This document shows positions 23,996 through 34,527 of a stretch of DNA of 64,000 nucleotides, in pieces. Origin of the DNA: Helopsaltes ochotensis (Eukaryota; Chordata; Aves; Passeriformes; Locustellidae). The notes under the pieces are model-generated. The model was given only the letters and a program-made list of their open reading frames with translations. It did not search any database and had not been told where the DNA came from. Position 1 is the stretch's first letter. The number at the start of each line of letters is the position of its first letter. The translations under genes were made by a program, and so were the position numbers. The stretch is from NCBI GenBank assembly GCA_013400155.1, contig VXBM01001580.1, positions 5,437 through 69,436 on the forward strand, read 5' to 3'.

Positions 23996-24921
23996 AGCCT
24001 GTTGATGATGATGACTCTAAATTATGAGTCCAAGTCCTTCACAAGTTTTACTCAGTCCTTGGTTAGACAAAGTTGTTTTTAAACACTGTATTTGATGCAG
24101 CATTAAAATTGTTTGGGGAGTGTCATGACATCTGACCCACAGCGGGAGGGATTTGTCACTGGAGGGTTTTAATGGCAGGAACCAACCACACATCATCCGC
24201 ATGCAGGCAACTGTTCTGGTTACAAGCAATTTTTAATTGTTTGTTTGGTTTGGTTTTTATAAATTTATTTGAAGACCTTTGTTGGGAAGAATGGCCAGGA
24301 CTTTTGGTTATTTCAGGAGAAATGCTGTCTCAGGTGGGAAATTAAAAGGAGCTGCTCGATCAAAGTTCGTAGGCGTGTCAGCCAAAAGATGCACAAGCAG
24401 ATGTCTTCGCTCTTGCAGCCTGTCAGTACATCCCTAGAATGACATCAAAGTTTGTTGGGGCTTTCACTAGGTGGTATCTTACCAACAGCAAGAAGGTAAA
24501 GTAGCAAATATAATTTTTAAATTTTCCTTTTTTTTGCAACCTATGCAAAAGTTCCTAGGTTTCGACAGGAGGGCTGTAGTCCTAAAACTCCTGTCTTTTC
24601 CTCAAACCAAACTTCTCCTCACCTGTTTCTTCAGTTTACCTTTGTCTCCATCAGAATCCCTGGCACTCTTATCCTCAGCACTTTTTCTCCTTTAACATCT
24701 TTTCCTCTTAATTTGAAAGACGTAATTTTCCTGACTGCTTTTGTTGGGAAGCTTCGTGCCCCAGTATTACCCTGTAACCATGAAAGGCTGCTGCCCCTCT
24801 CCCTCCTGCCATCCCAAGCACATTGTCAACCTTTCCTAGCCTTTCCCACCAGTTTTCCTCCTTTTCCAGTTTGCCTCTATTGTACAAAATCCACCTCAAT
24901 TTCACCAAAAACACAAGAGTG
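23996..24921. other. Unique noncoding DNA, nothing recognised
   Basis: A pyrimidine-rich stretch at 24590-24880 is the only compositional feature. Confidence 0.45.
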
Positions 24922-24972
24922 TCTCACAGAATTGTTAAGGTTGAAACACACCTCTAAGAGCATGGAGTTCAA
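24922..24972 (-). mobile_element. Short CR1 3'-end remnant, antisense
   Basis: TCACAGAATTGTTAAGGTTG then ACACACCTCTAAGAGCATGGAG is the antisense CR1 3' end of the subfamily whose consensus reads TTAAGGTTGGAAAAGACCTC. Only about 50 bases survive. Confidence 0.65.
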
Positions 24973-25107
24973 GACTTTATGGGGACATTTTAAATGAGCT
25001 AATTGCTTTGCTGGGTACCACAGGCACAGGGCCACATCTAAAGTCTGGGCCCCATAAAGGTCTGCTTTAGAGCCTATTATATAATATGTGATTCTTTCAA
25101 TAGACAG

Positions 25108-25300
25108 GAAGGATGGTATTTTGGTTAAAGCCTCCAGGAGATCAGGATTCAGCTCCTAGCTCTGCACACTTCCTGTGTGGTTTTGGGAAAGACACTTTGT
25201 GCCATAATTCCCCATCTGCAAACTAAAGATGATATTACATCCTGTTTCTCACCTTCTCCCCGCAAGCTCTGTAAAGCTGCAGAGCCTGTAAGCACTGCAG
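25108..25300 (+). mobile_element. MIR-type SINE fragment
   Basis: TTTTGGTTAAAGCCTCCAGG, ATTCAGCTCCTAGCTCTGC, ACTTCCTGTGTGGTTTTGGG, AAAGACACTTTGTGCC and CCCCATCTGCAAACTAAAG follow the MIR consensus through its conserved core (the segment that reads CTCTGCCACTTACTAGCTGTGTGACCTTGGGCAAG in mammals). It is diverged but colinear. It lies about 1.1 kb from the other MIR on the same strand, with unrelated sequence between them. Confidence 0.78.
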
Positions 25301-26070
25301 AGCAAATAATGTCACTTTTTAATGCCACACTCTCCACAATAGCATTTCAGTCTCAGATGAAGACTAATGACTATTGTGGTGTTAATAATAAATAATAGTT
25401 GTAATCATACATAAGACTTTCAGCTTTATTTGCACTTAAGGTTTATTCTTCCAGACTTTCTGCAAGTTTACCTTGGGACCCGTCTGAGCAAAGAATAACC
25501 ATATCAAACTGTGCAAACTAAGATCTCTTTTCTCATATACTTTCTCTGTATTTGCTGAAGGACAATGAACAGTAGACTTAAGACCATCAAGCTCATTTCA
25601 CCTTTGTAATATTTAAACTAATTAGTCTCAGAGATGAAAAATGCATTGCTTAGGTTCCAGATAATCTTAAACACCACACTCCATGCTGATTTTATTCTGC
25701 TTCTATCTGTGCAAAGATTAAACAAAACCCACAGTTGGTTTCATCTGCCAGGCTCTAAAAGAAAAAAAAAATAAAAAATCATGTCACAGAAAGAGAAAGG
25801 GGGAAAAATAAATCCGAGGCAAGGTTTGCAGTGCTCTGAGTTTGCTCATCCTTAGTTTATCTTCTGCAAATGAGCATGTATAAAACAGTCCACCTACTGT
25901 TCTAGTTGCTACGATATAATGCAGTTCCACTGAATGATCCTGTTAACCTAACCTTCAATTTGCTGGGATTTGAACTCTGAATTACAGCTTACTAACATAG
26001 TTTAACAGCTGGTACAAGGGCTTCTTTTGAATTTTTAATCACATGAATTAAAGATTGCTGGAGATGCTTT
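25301..26070. other. AT-rich unique DNA, nothing recognised
   Basis: No transposon or exon is seen. Short A runs lie near 25760-25805. The stretch leads into the unusual 26.07-26.53 kb segment. Confidence 0.45.
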
Positions 26071-26307
26071 TCAGACCTCCACTAGCAGTGATCCAATGTA
26101 CAGAAAGACAAGTATAGGTAGCCCCATGAGGATTAAGAGCACAAAGGTACTACGGCTTGTGAAGCTATGCTGCACTCTTTGCTTGCCAAAGTAGGAATAC
26201 TGGTGCAAATTATTCATGTGAAGATAAATTCGCATTATGGCTCCAAATGGATTTAAAACCCCCTTTTTAGCCCGCATTTTTACACACAGTGTGCGTTGCC
26301 GGAGCAC
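26071..26307 (-). CDS. Unconfirmed small membrane-protein-like reading frame
   Basis: I do not recognise this reading frame. It is open from the CpG-rich side down to a TGA at 26071-26073. Counting from the ATG at 26275, about 68 residues would be made: a basic, aromatic N-terminal part of about 43 residues (containing NNLHQYSYFGKQRVQHSF), then one hydrophobic helix of about 20 residues (LLILMGLPILVFLYIGSLL), then VEV. That layout fits a small single-pass membrane protein or the first exon of a type II membrane enzyme (GAG followed by GTCTGA could be a weak splice donor). It lies just downstream, on the minus strand, of a sharp CpG cluster. Hydrophobic helices arise easily by chance and no homology can be shown. 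Confidence 0.2.
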   Translation of the reverse strand: MLRQRTLCVKMRAKKGVLNPFGAIMRIYLHMNNLHQYSYFGKQRVQHSFTSRSTFVLLILMGLPILVFLYIGSLLVEV

Positions 26308-26458
26308 AGGTTTTGAAGATAAAGCTTAGTTTAGCAAAATGTTTCTTCTGTTCTGCGTGTAAAGGGAGCACAGGGGCTCGCACAGAAACCGAGGGAGAGG
26401 AAAGAAATATATAGAGAGTGATTGCAACTGATATCTGGAATGCAATGGAAACAAACAT

Positions 26459-26533
26459 GACCGTCCGTGGATGTTTCGGGGTGGGTGTAATCATTCGTCG
26501 CCGTCGTACGGCGCGCGGAATGCGCGTGTTTAG
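26459..26533. promoter_or_regulatory. CpG cluster with hairpin, possible minus-strand promoter
   Basis: Thirteen CpGs fall within 75 bases, while the flanks are AT-rich and CpG-poor. The core contains the inverted repeat CGCCGT and ACGGCG around CGT (26499-26513), next to GGCGCGCGG and TGCGCGTG. No comparable CpG density occurs elsewhere in the window. It could act as a small promoter for a minus-strand transcript, be an unmethylated enhancer core, or be a recent insertion. The sequence does not decide between these. Confidence 0.4.
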
Positions 26534-27571
26534 ATTCTGCACTCTTTGTGTCTCCCCTTATTTATTCCAAGAAGATCTTTCTTATTGAGGATATTTCTCA
26601 GGGAAAGGGGAGAAAAAAAAAAAAAGGCAAAGATGTAGCGTCTCTTTACCCTGACACGCCAGCTGATGAGTGCTCTGAGAACTTGGGAGAACAGACCTTG
26701 CCTCCCGAGTTCACTACCCCTGCAAGCCTGAAGATCAGCAGAATAAAGTGGATGGAGTTGTTTAAACAAATAAGTAGGGAGAGGGAAAAAAAAAAAAAAA
26801 AAGCCTAAAAAAAAAATAGGGCAGCAGGAACAAGAAAGCATGTTGCTTCTTAATTATGCTGTGTTCTCTCTCTAATGGATTGGCCTCCCCACACGCTCTA
26901 AGTAAAGCAACTGGCATGTGGCATCCTCTGCAGAGAGAGGAGTGGCGGCAAGTGTACAGCTGTTCGTGCTGACACACAGGTGTTGGATTTTTGGATCTGT
27001 TAGCTAGACAGATTTTTAAGGGTGTACAGGGGAATCATCCGCAGTTGTTGCACAGAAAGCGACTTGTCCAAGAATACCGGAGTTAATTATTATGTAAATC
27101 CCACTCCACAGCCAAGGCTCGGGGCTGGGGTTGGAGCTGTGCTCCGTCCGCGCCCTGCCAGCTCTGGGTCACTGTCTGATCTCCTGGCTGACCCCTGTTC
27201 ATGAGGTGCTGTGGTGAGCTGGCAGCCACGGTCAGCTGTGACAGCAGAGGCAGGAAGGGCCAGAGGGGATGAGCAGCAGGGGTGGTCCCTGCCCCTCTCA
27301 GCTGCCACGGGATCTCCGTGAGGCAGAGGTGGCCATGCCAAATCACTGAAGAGGTGATGCTGAAGCTTCAGGGATGTTTTTCCCAGTCCTCGGGGAAAGT
27401 CTTAAGAGCTGCAGATGGGGAGAAAGTTCAGGCAGACCTTTGGTACCCTTTGGAGGCTGAGAATTTCAGGCTCTCAGTTCTAGCAGGCACTGACCCTCAA
27501 GCAGGCACTACATTTGACCCAAGGCCGTAGGACAGGCTTCCAGGGTTGAGTGGTAGCCCTGGGATTATGGG
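26534..27571. other. Unique DNA, A-rich patches then GC-richer segment
   Basis: Poly(A)-like patches lie at about 26610-26624 and 26787-26817. From 27090 to 27540 the GC content rises, without a recognised element. The apparent ORFs here show no domains. Confidence 0.45.
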
Positions 27572-28010
27572 TGTGTAGTTTGAATAGAATTGTGTGCTAT
27601 CACAGGCTGGAAAACTTAGAGTTTAAGACTTTAGCATATAATAATATATATGGAGCAATATGGAGGATTTAGGGCATTGGCTAAGTTCTTCTTCTTTCAC
27701 CTCCTTCTTCATGGTTTTGGGTGGTTTTTTCTTATTGGGTGAAAGGGTCTGTATTGCAGACCTTGGGTGGTTGGGTATTGGTTAAAGGTATAAATAATAT
27801 AGGTGTCATCTCGTTATTGGCTAATTAGTGCTTAAAAGACCATGGAAAGAGAGGCAGAGCCATTTTCTACCTTGTTGGCTGGAGTTCACAACTGGTGAGA
27901 CTGTGCTTTAGATAAGAATTAATAAGCAACTGAGCCTGAACACGAGAAAACTGCATCTCCCGTGTTTTAATCCCAGCTCTAACTAAAGCAAAGAAGATCA
28001 AAAACCCACA
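27572..28010 (+). mobile_element. Solo LTR of an endogenous retrovirus, ERVL-like (tentative)
   Basis: The segment has the order expected of an LTR. It carries three ATTGG words (inverse CCAAT boxes) near 27733, 27777 and 27816, and a TATAAATA at 27789-27796. GTGCTTAAAAGACCATGG lies in the promoter-proximal part, and a poly(A)-signal-like AATTAATAAGC lies near 27918-27926. It ends in GATCAAAAACCCACA at 28010, where LTRs end in CA. The text resembles a songbird LTR family I know, but the family name is from memory. No primer-binding site or internal viral sequence follows, so it is a solo LTR. The 5' boundary is uncertain (TGTGTAG at 27572 or TGTGCTA at 27591), and I could not find matching target-site duplications. 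Confidence 0.7.
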
Positions 28011-28431
28011 GCAGACCTTTAGCAGTTCATTGTCCTTTCATCAGCAGGGCTTGCTCTGGCACTGAGAGCTCATGATGCACTAACAGTCCTGAGTACCACA
28101 GTAGCTTTGGGCAGTGTGTAGCTGGGGTGGAACGCATTTGAATGGAAACAAGGAATATCATCTCCTACCCAATTGCCCCTGTGGACAGGCAGTGATTTCT
28201 CCTTTCTTTTTTGCAAGCCTCTTCACCCAAGGGTACCTTGGTTTCCTCAAACCAAATGTTATTTGATTTTGTGAAATAAAAGATGTTATTTCAGTACAGG
28301 GCACGGTGCCATGTTTTCTGTGAACTACTAATACGTTTCTACCTTTATATTTTTAATGATCTGTATATTTTTAATGAGCTGGCAAAATTAAGCAGAGGTG
28401 TCAAGAGCGACTGGAGGGATGTGACCAAACA
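28011..28431. other. Unique noncoding DNA, nothing recognised
   Basis: No recognised element lies between the LTR and the next CR1. Confidence 0.45.
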
Positions 28432-28552
28432 AGGCCAGGTTGGAAAGGGTTTTGAGCAACCTGGGCTAGTGGGAGGTATCCCTGCCCATGGGAGGGGGTT
28501 TGGAAAGAGATGGTGTTTATGATCACTTCCAACCCAAACCATTCTATGATCT
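28432..28552 (+). mobile_element. CR1 LINE 3' fragment, about 120 bp
   Basis: AAGGCCAGGTTGGAAAGGG, TTGAGCAACCTGGGCTAGTGG, TATCCCTGCCCATGGGAGGG and CACTTCCAACCCAAACC with ATTCTATGATCTC are the CR1 3' end in order, 5'-truncated. Confidence 0.93.
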
Positions 28553-29026
28553 CAAGATAAAAGGCTTGGATCAGCTGCAGTTTATGAAGCCCTGTTGCTT
28601 CAGGGCTCCTGGGGTTGATCTGACAGGTTTGCTCTCCACTTGCACCCAACAGCTCAAAGGGATAAATGCTATAACTTCTTATCTGGTCAGTTTTAGACAC
28701 AATTTCATCCTGATAGAAATTAGATTTTGTTTTGTATGCTCTGGGACCCCTGGGTTTTGGACTTCTGTGTCTGTGTCTGTGATTCTCTGACTCCTGCTGC
28801 CACGGTGGGCTCTGACCTGTCGAGGCTGCATCACTCTGGTGGTGGCTGAACATCACTCTGAGGAGCGGCACAGGGGAACAGCAGGAGCAGCACGGGCAGC
28901 GTTAACGCTCTCCTGTAATTCAGATTTGAGTGATGAAACCCAAGAATGCAGAGCAGCTGGGAGCGGGTCTCAGAGTGCTGATAGTGGGCAAGCTGGGGAG
29001 TATCACATTTCTCCTTGGGGAATAGG

Positions 29027-29027
<1 letters not shown>
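28553..29027. other. Unique noncoding DNA before a gap
   Basis: Nothing is recognised. A CTGTGTCTGTGTCTGTG run lies near 28765-28780. Confidence 0.4.

Positions 29028-29114
<87 letters not shown>
29028..29114. repeat. 87-base poly(T) at the gap edge
   Basis: An uninterrupted T run starts after AATAGGC and continues to the first N. The contig stops inside the homopolymer. Confidence 0.92.
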
Positions 29115-29723
29115 NNNNNNNNNNNNNNNNNNNNNNNNNNNNNNNNNNNNNNNNNNNNNNNNNNNNNNNNNNNNNNNNNNNNNNNNNNNNNNNNNNNNNN
29201 NNNNNNNNNNNNNNNNNNNNNNNNNNNNNNNNNNNNNNNNNNNNNNNNNNNNNNNNNNNNNNNNNNNNNNNNNNNNNNNNNNNNNNNNNNNNNNNNNNNN
29301 NNNNNNNNNNNNNNNNNNNNNNNNNNNNNNNNNNNNNNNNNNNNNNNNNNNNNNNNNNNNNNNNNNNNNNNNNNNNNNNNNNNNNNNNNNNNNNNNNNNN
29401 NNNNNNNNNNNNNNNNNNNNNNNNNNNNNNNNNNNNNNNNNNNNNNNNNNNNNNNNNNNNNNNNNNNNNNNNNNNNNNNNNNNNNNNNNNNNNNNNNNNN
29501 NNNNNNNNNNNNNNNNNNNNNNNNNNNNNNNNNNNNNNNNNNNNNNNNNNNNNNNNNNNNNNNNNNNNNNNNNNNNNNNNNNNNNNNNNNNNNNNNNNNN
29601 NNNNNNNNNNNNNNNNNNNNNNNNNNNNNNNNNNNNNNNNNNNNNNNNNNNNNNNNNNNNNNNNNNNNNNNNNNNNNNNNNNNNNNNNNNNNNNNNNNNN
29701 NNNNNNNNNNNNNNNNNNNNNNN
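29115..29723. other. Assembly gap, 609 N
   Basis: This is a run of undetermined bases. The odd length (609) looks like an estimated rather than a default gap size. Any reading frame spanning it is meaningless. Confidence 0.98.

Positions 29724-29773
<50 letters not shown>
29724..29773. repeat. 50-base poly(A) at the gap edge
   Basis: An A-only run extends from the last N to 29773, then GCCCTCTG. With the poly(T) on the other side, the gap is framed by complementary homopolymers. Confidence 0.92.
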
Positions 29774-29774
<1 letters not shown>

Positions 29775-30788
29775 CCCTCTGTTGTGGCAGGATCCAGGCT
29801 CCCCAGTAACAATGGGGATTATGCTCTCGCATGGAAAATGCAGTTGCTAGTTTTAACTGCAGTACCTTATTACAGATTCCTACAGGGCACGTTTATGCCG
29901 GGGGCTTGGATGTTTAACTCAAGTCAAGCCTGGTAGCAAAGAGAGCTTGGCATCCTCTGGTTTGGGTTGTTTTGGGGGTTTTTTTTGATACTGGGGGAGG
30001 AAAGATGCAGCTCGATATGCTGCTTTGGTGCTACCTTCCCCCAAACCACTTCTCAGAGAGCTTTAAATAGCCTGACACTGGCACCGGGCAGGAGCTGGCA
30101 GAAGAACGGGTTTTTTTTCATCTGATGGCTCGCCAAGGTTGTTTTCAAGAAGGAGAAGTAGAAGAAGAAGGGGAGAGAAAAAACTCAAAAAACCCCTTTT
30201 GCATGCCAGTCATTCATTGCCTGCCAGTTCCCATGGTTCTCCTACGGATGGTAGCCACAGAACTATTCAAAGTACAGTAAACACCGAGGAAAGTGAAAAG
30301 AAACCCATGAAGCAGAGAACAGAGAAGGAGAAAGGGTTGGATATGGGATACATGGCAGTAGGAGTCACTTAGGGATTACTTTAGGGTGGACCATGAATGC
30401 TTCACTTCAGCAGTAGCTGGGGCAGCACATTTTAGGGAGGAGCTACCTCACTTCTGCAGGATGGGGAAACCAGCTGATGTCAGGGCAGGTGAGGGCAGTG
30501 GGGAGGCAGTGACTCTGTTCTGGGGCTCCACACATGGAAAAGAAAGGTGTTCCCAATGTCATTTAGCTGCCCTTGGGAAGAGTATGTGCAGTCCTCTGCA
30601 TGGGCTGCAGATCCCAGGGGACTGGTGCCATCACTCTCTCTTTTGCTCTTTCATCCTCTGGAGTGGAGAGTTTGGATTTTTGGGGGTCTTTTTTGTTTTG
30701 TTTTTTTAATTTTGATTTTCTTCTTAACAATAGTTTTTGTTGGTTTCACAAGTCAGGGAAGGAAAATTAAAGAGAGGAGATGAAGTGT
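29774..30788. other. Unique DNA with a purine tract
   Basis: A GA-rich run lies at about 30147-30190 (GAAGGAGAAGTAGAAGAAG and onward), and T runs lie near 29975 and 30690. No gene is recognised. Confidence 0.45.
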
Positions 30789-30928
30789 GATATGCCATCC
30801 CTGGAAATGTCCAAGGCCAGGCTGGATGGGGATTGGAGCACCCTGGGAGAGTGGGAGGTGTCCCTGCCCATGGAATGAGATGAGCTTTAAGGTTCCATGC
30901 CAAACCCAAATCAGTCCATGATTCTGTC
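30789..30928 (+). mobile_element. CR1 LINE 3' fragment, about 140 bp
   Basis: TGCCATCCCTGGAAATGTCC, AAGGCCAGGCTGGATGGGG, GAGCACCCTGGGAGAGTGGG, GTGTCCCTGCCCATGG and GTCCATGATTCTGTC follow the CR1 3' end. Confidence 0.93.
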
Positions 30929-32059
30929 TTGCAGTTTTCTTGACATGAATTCATTTTTCTTGCCTCCAGGGCAGGGGAGCTGTAGATGGAGGTCTCTATA
31001 ACGAGACCACTCATGCAAGGGACATCTGCATTGCCCTCACTGTGTGTATCATATTTAACCCCCTGGGACGAGAGAGGTGATGTACCAGAGAAAACATAAT
31101 TATCTCATTCAGACCAAAACTTTTATAGAGATAGAGTTTATCACTGTGGACTTTTCTGATAGAGTTAAGCACAGGAAAGATGCTGAGTTGAATCAAAACG
31201 TTCCTTCCCTGGGAGTGGTACAAATTAGTTTCCATATTGGTTTTCCTTTAATATTTTTATGATCAAAAATCTCTTTTTTTTGACAAGCTGTTTGAAACCC
31301 TACAGATTTATTTGTTGTTTAGATTATGAATTGCACAAATCAAACCAAGCAGGATTGGATCAGAGGATAGCTTTCCACTGACTCTGATTAAAAGATAATG
31401 GGAAATCAGTCCTGAGATTCATCTCTCTCCTGAGCTTCTTGTGCCTGAGGCTGGCACCTAAGACAGACACCTGGTCCAGTGACTTTTGCAATTCCAGTTA
31501 CTCTTCCTGGTGCCATGTGAGGGTCTCCTCTGCATTCCTGTGTGGGATAAGTTGTGCCCTGCTGTGGTACACTTGTATGAAAAGAAAACTGAAGTGTTAC
31601 TTACGGTATCGAATTATTATCAAATGCTTAGGAAAAAAAAATCTAACACAAAATCCACCAAAAAAACCCCAAATCAAAGCATTCTCTGAAGGAAGAGGAA
31701 GCTGCACTTGGAGAAGGCGGCCTAAGAAGAGCAATAAGAGCTTTTAGGTGTCTTGAAGTCTGACTCTTATGAAGATAAGAGGAACTAAAACTCACAGCGA
31801 AATTTATATTTCCCTACAGCCACGGAAGGGGTTTGTACTTGAGCAGAGCAGCTTTACAGGCAACAGGTGAAAGGTGGGATGATGAGCACCCGCCCAAATC
31901 CGAGGGCCAGCAGACTTTGAGGGTGCTGGTGCTCCCCAGGAAGGTGAGACTGTGTGTGCAGTCACAAGGGGGGTGCTGGGGTGCCCGCTGGGGTTCGCTC
32001 AGCACAAACAGCTCTGTGTTTATGTAAAGAGCAGAGGGTCCCAGGGAGACCCCGACTGC
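30929..32059. other. Unique noncoding DNA
   Basis: No transposon is seen. A perfect small hairpin lies at 31764-31781 (CTCTTAT, loop GAAG, ATAAGAG), with a GATA core in its 3' arm. A-rich words occur near 31625-31680. Confidence 0.45.
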
Positions 32060-32097
32060 CTCTCCAGCTCCCTCTCCAGCTCCCTCTCCAGCTCCCA
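32060..32097. repeat. 12-bp tandem repeat, three copies
   Basis: The unit CTCTCCAGCTCC occurs three times in a row with no visible mismatch. It is a recent minisatellite-like expansion at the edge of a GC-rich segment. Confidence 0.88.
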
Positions 32098-32149
32098 GGC
32101 CCCTCTCTCACGCAGCTGCAGCCCTGATTCATCTCTGTTCCCAGGCTCT

Positions 32150-32330
32150 CCTCGCCAGTGAGAGCGCGGCAGGCACCTGGTGTGCTAAATAACCCTCGGC
32201 AGCGGGCTGGGGGATCATTAACTCTTCCCTCGCCGCGCCGGGGGGCTGTGCAGAGCACAGGCCTGGCAGGGGGACAGCATCCCACAGGAAGGCGGCGGAG
32301 CACCTGGTTTTCATTGAAGTGCTGTACTCG
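32150..32330. promoter_or_regulatory. GC-rich CpG-enriched segment
   Basis: CpGs cluster in GAGCGCGG, CCTCGGCAGCGGG, CCTCGCCGCGCCGG, GGCGGCGG and TACTCGAGG, in a window that is otherwise CpG-poor. A GGGGATCATTAACTC word sits in the middle. It may be a small CpG island or simply a GC-rich stretch. There is no TATA box or exon. Confidence 0.28.
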
Positions 32331-32699
32331 AGGAGCACAACACTGCGGCTCTGATGTGCAGGGCAGCTTCAGAGCAGCGCAAAGGGGGGAGGAAAAAGGC
32401 AGCCTGAAGTGCGCGTGGGTCTTCTCAAAACACCTGCGAGTGATATTGGAGAGGACAGATGTGAGCGGGGAGATGTGAAAGGGCGAAAGTGGCTTGATCC
32501 CCACCTCAGCTGCGGGGAGGCAGGGAGCAGCGTCAGGGGAGTGTTTGAGGGAGGTCAGGCCGAGCAGCAGGAGGCTGAGAGCTCCCTTTGAACCTCTGAA
32601 ACCAGGGGTTACTGTCAGCCTGGCTGCTCCTCAGCGCTGCACAGCAAAAGGTTGGGATGGGGAGCAACCGTCCCAGGGAGAGGAGGAACCCCATCCGCT
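32331..32699. other. Unique noncoding DNA
   Basis: GC-moderate sequence with no recognised element. The last 60 bases may be a diverged upstream part of the next CR1. Confidence 0.4.
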
Positions 32700-32909
32700 G
32701 TGCACATCGTGGTTGGACATCAGGAAACATTTCTGCCCTGAAAAGGTCATTAGGGCATTGTTAGGAGTTGCCCAGGGAGCTGATGGAGCCCCTGGAGGTG
32801 TTCCAGAAACCTCAGTGCTCTGGATTAGTTGTCAGGGTGGTGTTTGGCCAAAGGCTGGACTCGATGATCTCGGAGGTCTCTCCCAACCTAAATGATTCTG
32901 TGATTCTTT
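32700..32909 (+). mobile_element. CR1 LINE 3' fragment, about 210 bp
   Basis: TGGTTGGACATCAGGAAACA, TTTCTGCCCTGAAAAGG, GTTGCCCAGGGAGCTGATGG, CCCTGGAGGTGTTCCAG, GGCTGGACTCGATGATCTC, GGAGGTCTCTCCCAACC and AATGATTCTGTGATTCT form a complete CR1 3' end. The wording differs from most other copies here (GACTCGATGATCTCGGAGG), so it belongs to another subfamily. Confidence 0.95.
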
Positions 32910-34527
32910 GATCCCTGCAATTGTTTCCTCCATCACGAGCTTTCCACTGGTTTAAGAGGCTCCTGCCCTTTTGTGCCCTCATTTCAAGAAGGATGTGGCT
33001 TTGTACCACTAAAAGAGGTACACAAGGGAAAGGAGAGTTGGCAATGACTCTCTTTGGGACCTTTCTCTGACTCTTTAGGAAATGGAGTGGGAGGAACACG
33101 CTCGACGTCTACCTGTGACCCCACACTTGTGCAGCACATTGTGCACTGGCCCTGTGGAGCTTCCTTCACTCTCCTCATGATTTATAGGGGAATTGGCAGC
33201 AGGAAATGCAGCTGAAAAAAGGTCTGCTACCCTACAAAATAAAGTAAGTGCTGCATATGTCTAAGGGGACAGGTCTGGGGTCTGCAATGGCATATTAAAA
33301 AAAGAAAAAAAACAACAAAAAAGTTCTACATGCTGAGAAAACAGACATCTGGTCATCTGGGACCAAAATCTGACTTTGTTCTTGAGCTGATGAATAATTC
33401 AAAAGGCCAAACTGATATCCAAGCAGTAAAGTGTGGGTGTGTGGACCTCTCACTTCCCAGTGCACCTACTGTGAGTAAGCAAGTCACTGTTGTGGATGAC
33501 CAGTGCAATTCCAGGGACACAAAGTGCTGGGAGAAAGACAGGAAATCTGTTTGAATACACCCCAGAAATGATGAGTTACAGTAAGGTTGTTGGAAGCTTA
33601 AGAGAATTTGGCAGAGTGTGTATTGCTGTTATCCCCTTCTTTCCTCGGTCCCAGCTCTCTGCCATGTTAGAGGGAGCAGGAGAGGTGGCCCTGTCAAGCT
33701 CTCAAAAGGCAGAATACTGAAAAGGTCAGAGTAGTAAACTATGACAGAGCATGTAAGTCATTATCATTCTAATATTGCCTCTGTAATGAGAACGAGAGCA
33801 GAGCAAATTATTGTGAAATGCATTGTAAAACTTGGGAAAACGTAGTTCTATTGCTGCCCAAGTTCTTTAATGACAAGAGGATTCTATGTGTGTCTTTATA
33901 AACATGCTCCATTGCTGGAAGGAGGCTGAAAGAAAAAGACTTGTGGCAATTTCCATGGTAACTATTCCTTTTTCCCCCCAACCATAAGGAAAACGCACAT
34001 TGCTGCAAGGTTGGGAGAAACTGAAGCAAACTAAAGAGCTTGGGGATTTTGTTTGATTTTTTGTTTGTTTGTTCTGTCTGTTGTTTGTTTTTATTTTGGG
34101 TCTGTCAAAACTTTGGCATTAATTCCTGACTTTGGAGCAACACAAAATTGAGGGTGAGGTATTTTTACTCCATCTAGGTCCATGCAACTCATAAAAGCCT
34201 CATGCTGTATAATTTTATTGCTGGTGACACCTGGACTAGTTGCTAGAGGTGCTTCTTTTGCCAAAATTTGGGTGACTGATAACTCTGATAACTTACAACC
34301 CCTTATAGATTCATGAAGACAAAACAGTCAAAAAAATGGTGACGTTGGGAGCACCAGCTGGAGGGCTTGTAGAAAAATAAAAAAGAGATTGAAGAAACAC
34401 CTGTGGAGGTAAGTCCCCATTAATTCTGGGTGTTCATGTGTGGGTGATTGCTGTGCTGAAATAAATCCCTCAGAGCCACTCTCCATCCCTGCAGGGGGAC
34501 ACCAGACCAAGAGGGTTCACTGCAACT
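32910..34527. other. Unique noncoding DNA, nothing recognised
   Basis: No transposon or exon is seen. An A-rich patch lies at 33295-33323 and a T/G-rich patch (TTTGTTTG words) at 34045-34100. Confidence 0.5.

Noticed and set aside
28831..29936. Reading frames of up to 365 codons
   Set aside because: They run through homopolymers and 609 undetermined bases and have no meaning.
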